Counted from the stretch's first letter, positions 1-10,543 are shown. The stretch is 64,000 nucleotides of DNA from Anagrus nilaparvatae (GCA_022575985.1 JAKSXM010000132.1:8556001-8620000); one strand, 5' to 3'. The notes: generated by a model not told the origin, from the letters alone. Numbers and translations are program-made.

Positions 1-215
1 TAGTAAAATTAACCTCAAAGAATTTAGTAAACACAAATTAATGAATATTGGTAAATATAACCAAAAAATTATTAAATTTCACTAAAAAAATTGAGATTTT
101 AGTTTTATAAACAAATTTTTTTAGTAAATTTTACTAAAAATTTATAGTGACTTTTAACCACACAGAACTTAGTAAACAAAATCGTTATTTTGGTTATATT
201 TACTAATTTTTTATA
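1..215. repeat. TTTAC/GTAAA-rich AT repeat at the window edge
   Basis: Two related blocks (about 11-60 and 155-205) share the order AACC...AGAA(T/C)TTAGTAAACA and a nearby GGTAAATATAACC or its complement, so the stretch is an internally duplicated, partly inverted repeat. It may be cut by the window edge. The GTAAATTTAC-rich texture resembles the palindromic MITE copies at 23782-24189 and 53776-54204, but their termini are absent. Confidence 0.35.
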
Positions 216-984
216 TGCGTGTACCGATAAATTGCGGGAACTGTAGCATGAGTACAGAAATTGGAATTTTACCGTTAGCGCACAACAAGAATTCCGTTTG
301 AAGCGAGTTTGAAGCAAACGAATTCTTCCTAGCCTTCATGTTATAAATTATAATTGATGCCAAGTTATTTAATTAAAAATAATTAAATGTCATCATTAAT
401 TGTTAAAATAAGTTGTTTCGTTTAATTTAATTTTTTTATGCATATATGATTTGTATATTAACTATACTTTATATTACTATACAAATTGTATATTAACTAT
501 AAATATTATTTTTTATTTCTAATAAATTAATGGATACAGAACCCATTTAGGAAAAAAAATATATATATTGTGCATATATATAATTTAAAAGGCGCATATG
601 TCAAATGTCAATATATTCTATTATGATAATATTACAAAATCATTATAAAATTTCTATGCAAATAATAATACAGTAATTTTCAATTATAAATTTCTCGATA
701 AATTTAATTTTAAAATGCGATAAAGAGCCTTATTAAAAAAATTTTTTTGCTAGAATTTTATTTACGTTTATTTATTTTCATTTACATTTTTAAGTAAATA
801 ATATACTTAAGTACTTGGGTATTAGTATTTAAAAAATTTTAAATCAATTTGAAATTTACAAAAAAATAAACCCCAGGAGTACTTATTTTTAATCCGCTTT
901 TCGCACCGCCTACTTTGTGTCTATGGAGGAGACGATATCTTTGTCTCCTATTTAATCCTATGATAATGTTTAATGGAATATTTT
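216..984. other. AT-rich stretch without a gene
   Basis: No open frame, RNA gene or transposon end is recognisable. A short imperfect hairpin (GGAGAC...GTCTCC) lies near 926-946. Confidence 0.5.
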
Positions 985-1122
985 TCATAATTTATACTTT
1001 TTAAAACTAGTCATAAATGCATCTTCAAAAGTGCATTTAAATATTCGTTTTTGCCCTTCAAGTTTAGTTGTATAACGAACATCAATCGTTGCGGTTGCAC
1101 GACATTGAATGCTCTCATAGTC
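985..1122 (-). pseudogene. Possible decayed coding fragment, unknown family
   Basis: On the minus strand, between stops at about 1122 and 985, one frame reads through about 45 codons of protein-like composition: CRATATIDVRYTTKLEGQKR followed by IFKCTFEDAF. The alternation of charged and hydrophobic residues is unlike the low-complexity AT translations around it. I see no start codon, splice-site pair or neighbouring exon. A relic of a transposon or gene exon is the likeliest explanation. I cannot name the family; the pattern is only vaguely reminiscent of DNA-binding zinc-finger parts of transposon proteins. Confidence 0.3.
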
Positions 1123-1639
1123 TCATTGTAATAAAAGGCTGTCTGATATTCAATTAAAAAAAAATTTTTAAATTATCATTTGACAGTAGTAATACTAATT
1201 AATTAAATAAATTCAAAAAGTAAGTGAAAATAATATTTCCAAATAAATAATTAAATAATTCATTATTTAATTTATTTTGACAATATAAGTGCCAGTGGTG
1301 AAACTCAACAGGACTGTTAATTAAAAAAATATTTGTAAGTATCAATAATTTTTATTAAAATTTTTACTATAATTGACTTTTAAAACTAAACAGTAAAAAA
1401 TTTGTCTATAAAATAAATTAATTTTAGTCAACTTATAGGTTATGTTTAATATATTGCTTAGTAGAACAACTGTTTAATGTATTTTTTAATAATTAATAAT
1501 TAAAAATAAGCATTTAGACGTACCAAAATTAGTTTATTAATAAAATTTTAATTTATATAAATTGTTTTTAAATAATAAATAATAAATTACAGCAAGAAAG
1601 TTAGTTATTAAGCTGGATTCAAATAAATGAGACTAATTT

Positions 1640-1650
1640 GGGGGGGGGGG
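1640..1650. repeat. G homopolymer tract (11 G)
   Basis: Run of eleven G followed by TCAAATG. The same pattern, a long G run followed by TCAA or TCGA, recurs near 10925, 21423 and 24312. These runs stand out sharply in this AT-rich DNA and probably mark conserved pieces of transposon ends. Confidence 0.6.
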
Positions 1651-1689
1651 TCAAATGCAATTCTAATCAAATCTAATTCTAATCTATAC

Positions 1690-1860
1690 TTTATACGCCG
1701 ACGGTAATCGCTTAAAATAACTATTTTAAGTATCAAGAACGTAGATGTGCTTAGCACGAGTGCTCGGCGAATCAAGTGTCAAAAATTTTTCGCTTATGGT
1801 GCTTTACAAAATTTGTTGCCTACCTAGAACGTACGAGTTTTACGCTCGAAAGGGCAAACA
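1690..1860 (+). repeat. Dispersed repeat family A, copy 1
   Basis: Contains AAGTATCAAGAACGTAGAT, then GCACGAGTGCTCGGCGAA near 1756, then TTGCCTACCTAGAACGTACG near 1818. The same ordered blocks recur near 31273-31480, 35470-35545 and 44480-44960. See the family A entries there for better-preserved copies. Confidence 0.6.
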
Positions 1861-2751
1861 TTTTTTTTTTAATTTATTAAACTAAGAAATAAATTTTACT
1901 AAAACATTTTTAAAAATGTAGATATTTGAATAAAATTTAAATTAATTAGAATATAATTTGATTTTTATCGTATATAAAATCTGTACTTAAAAAATAATAA
2001 ATATTTTGCACAATTAATTTTAAATAAAAATAAATTACAAAAAAACTGTTAGAATCAATTTTATTTTAATTAATTCAAACACAATTTTTCATTTCGCATA
2101 TGTATGAAAATAATGGTTAATTAGTAACTTCATTATTTTATTATAAATTTTAATTTAGCTATTTTATCAGATAAGTGTTAAAATATTGATTTTTGAATTA
2201 TTGTATTCTTCATCAAAAAAATAAAAAATATTTGTAGATACTTAACATGATATTGAAATCATGAATGAAACTGTTAAATATTCTAATTATTTGGAATCTT
2301 GAGTTTGGAGGGTTCCTCGCCCACTTTTATTATTTTTTTTTAGACTACCATATGTAAATTCATATCAAATTTGTCCTTCTCTCCCAAAAAAAATAAATTT
2401 TAGTGCTTAGTCAAATTTTTCTTAGTCAAGGTGTAAGCAATGTTAAATGAATCCAAAATTTTTAAATGAAATCGAACCCATTTTCAGTCACTAAAAACGA
2501 TTTCGAAAAATATTTCGAAATTTGATAAAAAAAAATTTTTAATTGTATTCAATGTTAGCAATGAGCCATTTTTTTTGAAATCTGATTTCAAAATTGTGAT
2601 CAACAACTCAAAAACGTAAAGGAGTACCAAAAATTGGCTCAGTCAGAAATAATTTTTAAGAATTTATAAATATCGTTAAGTTCTCAAAACTTGACACCGG
2701 AAAATGAATGAAACCTTCAAAATCATTTTAGTCACCTCAAAAACGTAAGAC
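1861..2751. other. AT-rich stretch without a gene
   Basis: No gene, RNA or clear transposon end found. Homopolymer A/T runs dominate. Short shared phrases such as CTCAAAAACGTAA occur twice (about 2606 and 2736), suggesting old repeat fragments. Confidence 0.5.
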
Positions 2752-3266
2752 CCATTGAGGTATGGTGAGCCTCGGTAGCTCTGTGGTTAGGGCGTTGGAC
2801 TTCGGACCTAAAGGTTCGCGGTTCGATTCCCGGCTATATCAGCATCGAGTTTTTTTCTTTGCGAAAAAGGCTTGATGTTCTTCTACCGTGGGTTCTAGGA
2901 TTGAGGCATTCTCTTAATGTTAAAAAAAAAAAAAAAAAAATAATTAACATTATGTGGATAACGCGGTCCGAAGTGCTTCCAGAGTACTATAAATAAGCCG
3001 GCGTGGGGTTTGGGAGAGGTCGCGTACCTCCTGGACCATAGGTTCAACGCTCATACCAGCTACACTACACTAACAATTGCCAAAAAGCGCTTTCACATCC
3101 TCAACCCATTAAAATAGACGAAAAATAAATAAATAGAAAAATTAAAATAGTGCAGGGTGTGATAGCATGGGCATTTGTTGGTGACCTCTGTCACAAAATC
3201 CGTATGGAGTTTAAGATGGAGTCTAAACAAATACCAATACCAATACCAATATCCATTGAGGTATGG
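2752..3266 (+). mobile_element. tRNA-Arg-derived SINE with 14-bp target-site duplication
   Basis: A non-autonomous retroposon. The 5' end (2766 to about 2845) is a tRNA-like head with a pol III A box (TGTGGTTAGGGCG) and B box (GGTTCGATTCC). Its anticodon-loop region reads CTTCGGA, as in tRNA-Arg(TCG), with one mispaired base in the anticodon stem. After a body that includes an internal 18-A run (about 2923-2940), the 3' end is a short tandem tail of ACCAAT units (about 3231-3250), as left by LINE-type priming. The copy is bracketed by a perfect 14-bp direct repeat, CCATTGAGGTATGG, at 2752-2765 and 3253-3266. The element proper is thus 2766-3252, about 487 bp. The perfect duplication implies recent insertion by borrowed LINE machinery. 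Confidence 0.85.
2766..2845 (+). promoter_or_regulatory. SINE pol III internal promoter (tRNA-like A and B boxes)
   Basis: A box TGTGGTTAGGGCG and B box GGTTCGATTCC, separated as in a tRNA. The cloverleaf is imperfect and lies inside the SINE, so this is a tRNA-derived promoter and not a functional tRNA gene. Confidence 0.7.
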
Positions 3267-3985
3267 ATCCATTTTAATCTAATTAAACATTTTTTTTAAT
3301 GTCAAAATGTAAAGAAAAGTTAAAATGAAAAATTTTACTTTTACAAAATTTTTGTTGGTTACCAGACGTTATGGTACCTTGAAATTTTTAGTTTAATTTA
3401 AAAAAATTTTTATTCAATTAGCATTAGTTTCAACGAAGAAAAAATATCTTTATGTCACAACTCGATTTATTTTTCAATATTGTTGGGACATTTAAATTTT
3501 TAATGCTACCAATACTTCACGATAATGTCTCCAAATACAGTGAAATTCGAATTTACAGCCATTTATCTTGAATAATTTAAATCATTACCTTAAGGAGGTC
3601 CCATTCATTGATTTGAAATCAATAATGAGTTTTTTTGGTTATTTTAAGTGTTTTTTATTAAACTTATGAAAATGAAATCGATAAAGTATGTAAAACTAAT
3701 TAGGAATGTAGACTTTCATAAATTATTATTTATCAAATTTCTCATAAGAGCAATGTTAAAATACTACTTTTATTTTATTTATTAAAAATTAATTAAGTCG
3801 ACGACAAAGGTAAATACCCTGCCAACTAGCTGGTACTAAGGTTCCTCAAACAATGAGCTTAATACATCAATATGCCACAGATATCACCGATTACAAGCAT
3901 GCAATCATACTTAAATTTCTATTAACTTTTAAAAGTTTTTTTTATTGATAAAAAATTTTGGAACAAATTTTCAAAAAATTAATTT
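3267..3985. other. AT-rich stretch without a gene
   Basis: Nothing recognisable except a small inverted repeat ATTGATTTGAAATCAAT near 3608-3625. Confidence 0.45.
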
Positions 3986-4650
3986 TTAGATTCGAAATAT
4001 GGAGTAAAAACCATATTTTCAAATATAAGTACTTTCATGGAACTAAATGAAGTATTACATCAAAAAAAAAAAATATTGCAGTTTTAAAATTTTTTTTATT
4101 TTTTTAATTAAATTTTGAGAAAAAAATTTTGAAAAAATTCAGTATCAGATCCAAAAAATTACTATAAACGAACTTTCTAAAACTAGTACTCTCATAGGTA
4201 CTAAAATAAATTAGGTACTACGTCCAAAAATAAAAAAAAATTGGTATTTTTTGTATTTTTTTGTGACGAAAATTTTCGGAAAAAAATTTTCAAAAAATGA
4301 TTTCATTTAAATATCAGATTCGAGATATCGAGTAAAATTCGTACTTTCAAATATAAGTACTTTCATGGAAATAAATGAGGTATTACATCCAAATTAAAAA
4401 AAAAAAAAGTACCTCGAGATTTTTTGGTAAAAAAATTTTTGAAAAAAAAATTAGGTCTTAATTCTATAATATTTGTGAAATATCACCAATTACATACATA
4501 CACTCACACACACACACACTCATACAGACTTTTTTTTAAAAACCGGTTTTTTAGCTTCCTGAGGTCTCAAAATGTGCTTATTTGCCAAAAAATCAAAAAC
4601 CAAAATTTGACCCATCACAATGGTTCCTCATTGAGGAACCAAAAAATGTT
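3986..4650. repeat. Dispersed repeat family B: about 155-bp tandem units plus GAGGAACC palindrome
   Basis: Three diverged tandem units begin near 3990, 4147 and 4311. Each reads in order a TCAGAT(T/C)CGA-like phrase, AGTACTTTCAT or AGTACTCTCAT, and GGTA(T/C)TAC(A/G)TC. A CA microsatellite follows (about 4500-4521), then CACAATGGTTCCTCATTGAGGAACC near 4617-4640, which can fold as a hairpin. The same phrases recur at 47270-47480 and, inverted, at 59510-59770, defining a dispersed family. A run of lysine- and phenylalanine-rich codons here is not a credible gene. Confidence 0.6.
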
Positions 4651-5309
4651 TAAACGCTTTAAACTTTAATATTATTTACGTTTAATTACATACTCTCATC
4701 TTTTTTTTTCAACAAATGAATTTCCTTAAAAAAAGGCGAGAAAGTGAAAATTACTCATGGTTTTAAAATTTTAAAATTTTAAATTCATTTCTTAACTATT
4801 TTTAAATAATTTCAGTAATTTTTAAAAATCAGCGCAAATTTCGATTTTCTTAATTTCATAGTTTTATTTCTAAATCCTAAATTAAATTAATAATAATAAT
4901 AATAAATAATAATAATTAATAATAATATTAAATTAAATTAATAAAAACTTTACAGAACAAAATATTTTTATATTATAAGAACCACGTTACAGAACCGTTT
5001 ATTTAAAAATCTGACTTTATATTTTGAAAAATCAACTTATAATATATTTAAATAAAAATTAATTTTTAATTTAATTTTTACTTTTTTATAAAATCTGAAT
5101 CTATACTTAAAATAAAAAATATTTATAAGAATTGGAGAATTTTTCGCCCATTTTAAATAAATGATAACAAGTGAGATGATTCTTTTGACCTAGAATGCTA
5201 TTCAATAAAAATTTTCTAAGATCTTATTTTTTTATTCAGCGTTACGTTTCGTTACGCGCAGTACACCTTTTCAATCTGAAAAATTTATTATTATTATCTT
5301 TAAACAGAT
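4651..5309. other. AT-rich stretch with AAT-type microsatellite
   Basis: No gene seen. An impure AAT/AATT microsatellite occupies about 4887-4935. Confidence 0.5.
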
Positions 5310-5555
5310 AATCTGGACTTAGGGACTTGGAATAATTTTGATTTAGGGACCTAAAATAATACGCGTTTAGAAAATCAAAATTGTTTGGGTTTAGAATCTT
5401 AACATCTAGTAAGGTGATAGATACAAATTATAAAATTAGAAAATTGTAATGTAACGTTGCGTAACATTTGCATTATGCATAGCCCTCAGCTGAAAGTAAA
5501 CATTTTTTCCATGCATTTAGGTTGTGTTTACACAAAGCGGTTATAAGTTTTTATT
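5310..5555 (+). repeat. Dispersed repeat family C, copy 1
   Basis: Begins with diverged about 20-bp units of the type TTTAGGGACTTGGAATAATT. It continues into a unique tail: TTAGAATCTTAACATCTAGT, GTAACATTTGCAT, CCCTCAGCTGAAAGTAAACA, and TTTAGGTTGTGTTTACACAA. The tail matches 21620-21775 nearly base for base, so both loci descend from the same repeat. Confidence 0.7.
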
Positions 5556-5745
5556 TTATTGGCGAAGCGTCTAACAAAATAAATAAATCTTTTTAAATAT
5601 AAGAACCTTGTAAACATTCTTCATTTAGCCCAGTTTTGGTCATTTTTAAAATAACAATATCAAGATTTGAAATATTATATAAAAATCAATTTAAAATTTT
5701 TAACAATTAAAAAAAAATGAATTGCAATATTTTCAGTACAGTAGG

Positions 5746-5815
5746 CGTCCACTAATCCAGACTCGCATGATTCGGACGATACTTAATCCGGCTCAAGCAG
5801 CGGCGGACTATTTAG
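5746..5815 (+). mobile_element. Fragment resembling a pogo/Tigger-type transposon end
   Basis: TACAGTAGGCGTCCACTAAT followed by CCAGACTCGCATGATTCGGA resembles the CAGT-starting, TCGxATAATTCGG-type inverted termini of pogo-like elements. No matching right end was found, so this is a single-end remnant at best. Confidence 0.35.
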
Positions 5816-6414
5816 AAAATGTTATAAACGTTTTTTCAAAAATACTTTTAAAATTAAAGGACGATAAAAAGATTTAAACAGTACAAGATACGTAAAGGTA
5901 TTATTAGTCTGAGTGAAGCATGCGTTAGCATGCTTTACTCAAGTTATATCCCCGCAGGAAAATGATCTAAGGTGAGTTAGTTTGCGCTTTATTGATTTTA
6001 TGAATATATATAAAACTTAGACCATAATATTCAAAATTCAGGATCTTCACTATTATTTTATTTTTTAATTACGTTTTTTTTTAACAAAGTTATCCCAATT
6101 TTACGGACGCGCGTCAATTTTTATTTTTTTTTTTTTTTTTTTTTATTTATTAAATGAATCAACGGGACGAACCCTTTTACAATCGTTTACAATATAAAAT
6201 TAGAATTTAAATTAATAGTATTTACATTAAAGTAAGTAAAAAATTAAATATAAAGTACAATAATTCTTTTTTTGAACAACTAGTAATGTAAAACAGAAGA
6301 ATTAGATATAGATGTATTAGATATTTTATATTATTTCTATACTATAAAAATGTTAATATTATGCATGTGTTTATTTTTTCGTTATTAAAATTTAAATTGA
6401 TATTTTTTTGTAAA
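5816..6414. other. AT-rich stretch without a gene
   Basis: Poly-T tract near 6127-6144. No gene or element end recognised. Confidence 0.45.
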
Positions 6415-7385
6415 TTTAGCGACCCCTAGTAGGTTTTTTGGGTCACTGAACACAAATATGATATCGGGTTTTACCGAAAATGATTCAGTTGCCCACAATA
6501 GGCAACTTCAGGTTAATTTTTAGGTATTTTTAAATAGATCTTTTTTTGTAATTTTAACGACCCCTATAAGATTTTTTGGGTCGCTGAACACGAATATGAT
6601 ATCGGGTTTTAACGAAAATGATTTAGTTGCCCACAATAGGCAACTTCAGGTTAATTTTTAGTTATTTTTAAATAGATCTTTTTTTGTAATTTTAACGATC
6701 CCTAGTAGGTTTTTTGAGTCACTGAACACGAATATGTTATCGGGTTTTAACGAAAATGATTTAGTTGCCCCTAATAGGCAACTTCAGGTTAATTTTTGGG
6801 TATTTTTAAATAGATCTTTTTTTTTAATATTAACGACCACTAGTAGGTTTTTTGGGTCACTGAACACGAATATGATATCGGGTTTTACCGAAAATGATTC
6901 AGTTGCCCACAATAGGCAACTTCAGGTTAATCTTTGGGTATTTTTAAATAGATCTTTTTTTTGTAATTTTAACGACCCCTAGTAGGTTTTTTGGGTCACT
7001 GAACACAAATATGATATCGGGTTTTACCGAAAATGATTCAGTTGCCCACAATAGGCAACTTCAGGTTAATTTTTGGGTATTTTTAAATAGACCTTTTTTG
7101 TAATATTAACGACCACTAGTAGGTTTTTTGGGTCACTGAACACGAATATGATTCAGTTGCCTACAATAGGCAACTTCAGGTTAATCTTTGGGTATTTTTA
7201 AATAGATCTTTTTTTTGTAATTTTAACGACCCCTAGTAGGTTTTTTGGGTCACTGAACACGAATATGATATCGCGTTTTAACGAAAATGATTCAGTTGCC
7301 CACAATAGGCACTTTCAGGTTAATTTTTGGGAATTTTTAAATAGATCTTTTTTTGTAATTTTAACGACCTTTAGTTTTTTGGGTT
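6415..7385 (+). repeat. 138-bp tandem repeat array (seven units)
   Basis: Seven head-to-tail units. The embedded palindrome GTTGCCCACAATAGGCAAC starts at about 6488, 6626, 6764, 6902, 7041, 7156 and 7295, giving periods of 138-139 bp except one unit of 115 bp with an internal 24-bp deletion. Each unit reads: GACCCCTAGTAGGTTTTTTG, GGTCACTGAACACGAATATG, ATATCGGGTTTT, CGAAAATGATTCA, the palindrome, then TTCAGGTTAATTTTT. The 19-bp palindrome can form a hairpin with a 6-bp stem. Apparent peptides here (repeated RQLQVNFWVFLNRSFF) are translations of the repeat, not a gene. Confidence 0.9.
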
Positions 7386-8035
7386 ACTCTTTATCTGTAT
7401 CTAGTATTTTAAATTATTGTTAGAAAATGAAATTTTTTCAGTGAATCGATGCTAAATAATGTCCTAAATATTATATTCACAGATTTTTAAAATTAGAAGC
7501 TTTGTAAAAAAGTCTTGATTAATTTAGTAGCTGAAAAATAAACGAAATTTCAAGCTCTAATGTCTCCGTCTGCTGTCAATAATTTTACATAATTTTTTTA
7601 AAAAATTCTAAGGGACCTATAACTTGATAAATTCCTATAAGAATTAAAGATTCCAGAAGTTTAGATTTCCAGAAATTTTAAATAAAAAAATGAAATTATT
7701 ATCCACCTGATTCAACCTTAATATTTTTTAATACGTAAAGAAAAAGTCAAATAAAAATCAAATTTATTCATTTTGAAGTTTTATTAATTATATAAGTTCT
7801 TTTTTTTTGTTTTAATTTTAGTTAAAAGCTGCATACAGAGTTATGGATGCATTTTGTAAACTTGCAGATGAACACAAAAGTAAATATGAAAAAGTCGTAC
7901 CTTCGCATCACAGGTCAATCTTTATGCTGTTGAGATTTATTAAGAACGAGACATTTTTTAGTGCTTTCTTTAAAATCCGGGGGTTGCAACCCTTAAATAT
8001 AATTTTCTGCATGAAATTAGGATTTTGCGACCAAA
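7386..8035. other. Spacer between the two opposed 138-bp arrays
   Basis: Non-repetitive, AT-rich DNA separating plus- and minus-oriented copies of the same tandem repeat. It contains one exon-like segment (7822-7913), listed separately, and nothing else recognisable. Confidence 0.5.
7822..7913 (+). CDS. Possible orphan coding exon, unknown product
   Basis: A 92-bp segment lies between a good 3' splice site (poly-T then TTTTAG ending at 7821) and a CAG|GTCAAT donor at 7913/7914. Its open frame reads LKAAYRVMDAFCKLADEHKS, then KYEKVVPSHHR. The peptide is balanced in composition, unlike the Phe/Lys/Asn-rich background translations, and looks like a real protein segment. No flanking exon was found in this window and I do not recognise the family. 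It could be an exon of a gene with very long introns, a processed or captured exon inside a repeat, or a pseudogene fragment. If an exon, its phase is 0 on entry and 2 on exit. Confidence 0.4.
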
Positions 8036-8465
8036 AAACCTACTAAGGGTCGTTAAAGTGAATGAAAACGCCTGAAGTTGCCGTTTGTGGGCACCTCAAG
8101 CATTTTTAATGAAAACCGATATCACATTCGTGATCAGTGACCCAAAAAACCTACTGGGGGTCGTTAAATATACAAGAAAAGATCTATTTAAAAATACCCA
8201 AAAATTAACCTGAAGTTGCCTAATGTGGGCAACTGAATCATTTTCGGTAAAAACCGATATCATATTCGTGTTCAGTGACCCAAAAAACCTACTGGGGGTC
8301 GTTAAAATTACTAAAAAAGATCTATTTAAAAATACCCAAAAATTAACCTGAAGTTGCCTATTGTGGGCAACTGAATCATTTTCAGTAAAAACCGATATCA
8401 TATTCGTGTTCAGTGAGCCAAAAAACCTACTAGGGGTCGTTAAATTTACAAAAAAAGATCAATTT
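8036..8465 (-). repeat. 138-bp tandem repeat array, inverted (three units)
   Basis: The same 138-bp unit as at 6415-7385, here on the minus strand. GTTGCC...GGCAAC palindromes start at about 8077, 8215 and 8353, exactly 138 bp apart. The unit nearest the spacer has diverged most. The two arrays face each other across about 650 bp and could fold into a long cruciform. They may be the inverted ends of a single composite element. Confidence 0.85.
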
Positions 8466-8682
8466 AAATTTTAGGGCTTAAGGGGAGGGGGAAATTGGGG
8501 GTAATTTCACCCAATTTTCACCAGCGCAAGTTTATTCATTGTATACAATGTTCTTTAGGCCTATCTGAAGAGATTCCCATACGTTTCATCGTAAGTCAGC
8601 CAGGGTCGTGGTTTTCAGAGGTTTGGCCTTTTTTTACACCTAGGCCCCGACTATTATCAGTGCTGGAAAATTCAGAGAGCAC
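8466..8682. other. Unassigned stretch of higher complexity
   Basis: Less AT-rich than its surroundings (for example CCTAGGCCCCGACTATTATC), but no frame or motif I can assign. A short hairpin, TTGGG...CCCAA, lies near 8495-8515. Confidence 0.3.
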
Positions 8683-9032
8683 CAGCGTTGATTTGGAATT
8701 ATTAATAATTATTTATTTTTTTCACTCTGTGTAAAAATCGAATTTCTCGTCACCGAGTTCACTCTGTTTATATTTTGGGCATACGAAAATATTGATTAGA
8801 TAATATTAATTAATTTCAAGAAAAGTATTATAAATTAATTTTTATTTAAAAAGCAACTAATGAAAAATTTTTCCGGCATAATTATAAAGGTTTTACGGTT
8901 TTATAACTAATTATAGTTTATTAACCAACAAAATAAACAAAGTGAACTTGTAAACAATTATTCAATTTTTATACAAGGTGACTACATGAAAATGTAAAAA
9001 ATGTAAAATGTAATAATTCCAAATCAACGCTG
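8683..9032. mobile_element. 350-bp MITE with 22-bp perfect terminal inverted repeats
   Basis: Left end CAGCGTTGATTTGGAATTAT plus TA at 8683-8704 is the exact reverse complement of 9011-9032. The interior is AT-rich with no coding potential. Termini begin with CAG, as in hAT-type elements, but I see no matching 8-bp target duplication, so the superfamily is unsettled. Confidence 0.65.
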
Positions 9033-9287
9033 CAGGCCTATTCTGTATTTGATTCACGCTGTTTTCACGTGAAAGCATGCAATTTTAGGTTAAAAGTACG
9101 TGAGTCGAAGGAAATTAGTTATTGAAAATGTGAGTTCCTAATTTTAGGTTAGATTTTATTGCGAAAACACTCTGAAATTGATTCCCTTATAACCGAACTT
9201 TATTCGCGTTATACGAATGAAAGAACAACTATATAACGAAAACTTAAAATTCGATAAAACCTTTCTAAAATAGATTTCTCGACTAGG
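9033..9287. other. Unassigned AT-rich DNA
   Basis: Contains ACCGAACTTTATTCGCGTTA near 9193, which vaguely recalls pogo-like ends. Nothing definite. Confidence 0.3.
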
Positions 9288-10288
9288 TTAACCCATTTAC
9301 GCCCAAGCGGACGTTAACGGAAAGTCAAAAAAAAAAATAGGTTCCCGTATAGATAGAGGCTTTTAAATTACATGTCTATATTAAATTTCATGCTCTTACC
9401 TAATCTGAAGTAAGATTTTACTTACAACCCTTTTAAATGCCCCAAAAATAGAGATAAGGGGGGCAAAAGAGGGGCTAAAATAAAAATGACGGAAAAATCA
9501 ATATAAAAAAAAAAAAATGATACCAAAAAACATTTAAATTTACTTATTTGTGCAAAAAACTTACATTTTTACTTACTTACATTTTTTAGGTTTATAGGAT
9601 ATTTAATTGGATTTTAACCCTGATATTGCAACTAGGGGTAGTTTTTCCCAAAAACATCAAATATTGTTTTTTTAGTTCCAAATCGGTTCTAATAGGTAAA
9701 TTTTACTAATAATTCCATTTTTTGAATTTGTTTTGAGCTAAAATGCTTCTGTGCTCTTAAAAATTACCCTTAAAAGGTAAATATAAGAATAGTAAATTCT
9801 ATAGGTTCCATTTAGCCCTGATAAGCCCTATTTTTACGCTAACAGAAGCGTTTTAGCTCAAAACAAATTCAAAAAATGGAATCAGGAGTAAAATTTACCT
9901 ATTAGAACCGATTTGGAACTAAAAAAACAATATTTGAAATTTTTGGGAAAAACTACCCCCAGTTGCAATATAAGAGTTGAAATTCAATTAAATATCTCAT
10001 AAATCTATAAAATGTAAGCTTTTTGCACAAATAAGTAAATTTAAATGTTTTTTGGTATCATTTTTTTTTTTATATTGATTTTTCCGTCATTTTTATTTTA
10101 GCCCCTTTTTCACCCCCCTTATCCCTATTTTTGGAGAATTTAAAAGCGTGGTAAGTAAAATCTGACTTCAGATTCAGTAAGAGCATGAAATTTTACGATA
10201 GACATGTAATTTAAAAGCCTCTATCTATACGGGAACCTATTTTTTTTTTGACTTTCCGTTTACGTCCGCTTGGGCGTAAATGGGTTAA
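9288..10288. mobile_element. Foldback MITE, piggyBac-type, between TTAA sites
   Basis: A near-perfect 1-kb palindrome. The left arm, 9292 to about 9752, is the reverse complement of about 9842-10284 with few mismatches, leaving a loop of roughly 90 bp. Both ends begin CCCATTTACGCCCAAGCGGA and are flanked by TTAA (9288-9291 and 10285-10288), the target site of piggyBac transposases, whose ends typically start with CC. No transposase frame is present, so the element would need one supplied in trans. A transcript through it would form about 440 bp of double-stranded RNA. Confidence 0.88.
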
Positions 10289-10543
10289 TTGAATTAATTG
10301 TAAAAAATTAAAAATTCTGCAAAATATTAATATTTACTGTTAATATATTTGTAAATTTAATTACATCTTTTTAATATTTTAAAATGTAAAGCATCATTTA
10401 AAAGCCTCACATAAATGAAATAAAGAATAAAATAGTCTTTGGCCCCGATACTTTATAGCACTTTTTTCTTTTCTATTAAAAAATTATGTTATATTCTTTT
10501 TTGTAAAGCGTTATACTCCACTCAATATGCGGGTTTTGTTGAT
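10289..10543. other. AT-rich DNA between MITEs
   Basis: Nothing recognised. Confidence 0.4.

Noticed and set aside
2766..2845. Functional tRNA-Arg(TCG) gene
   Set aside because: A and B boxes are present, but the acceptor arm does not pair cleanly and the sequence sits inside a retroposon with a target duplication and simple-repeat tail.
4424..4669. 81-codon plus-strand frame
   Set aside because: Covers a CA microsatellite and family B repeat; composition is low-complexity Lys/Phe/Asn.
6734..8401. Repeated peptides with RQLQVNFWVFLNRSFF as a repeat protein gene
   Set aside because: They are translations of the 138-bp satellite, appear in both orientations, and break wherever a unit has an indel.
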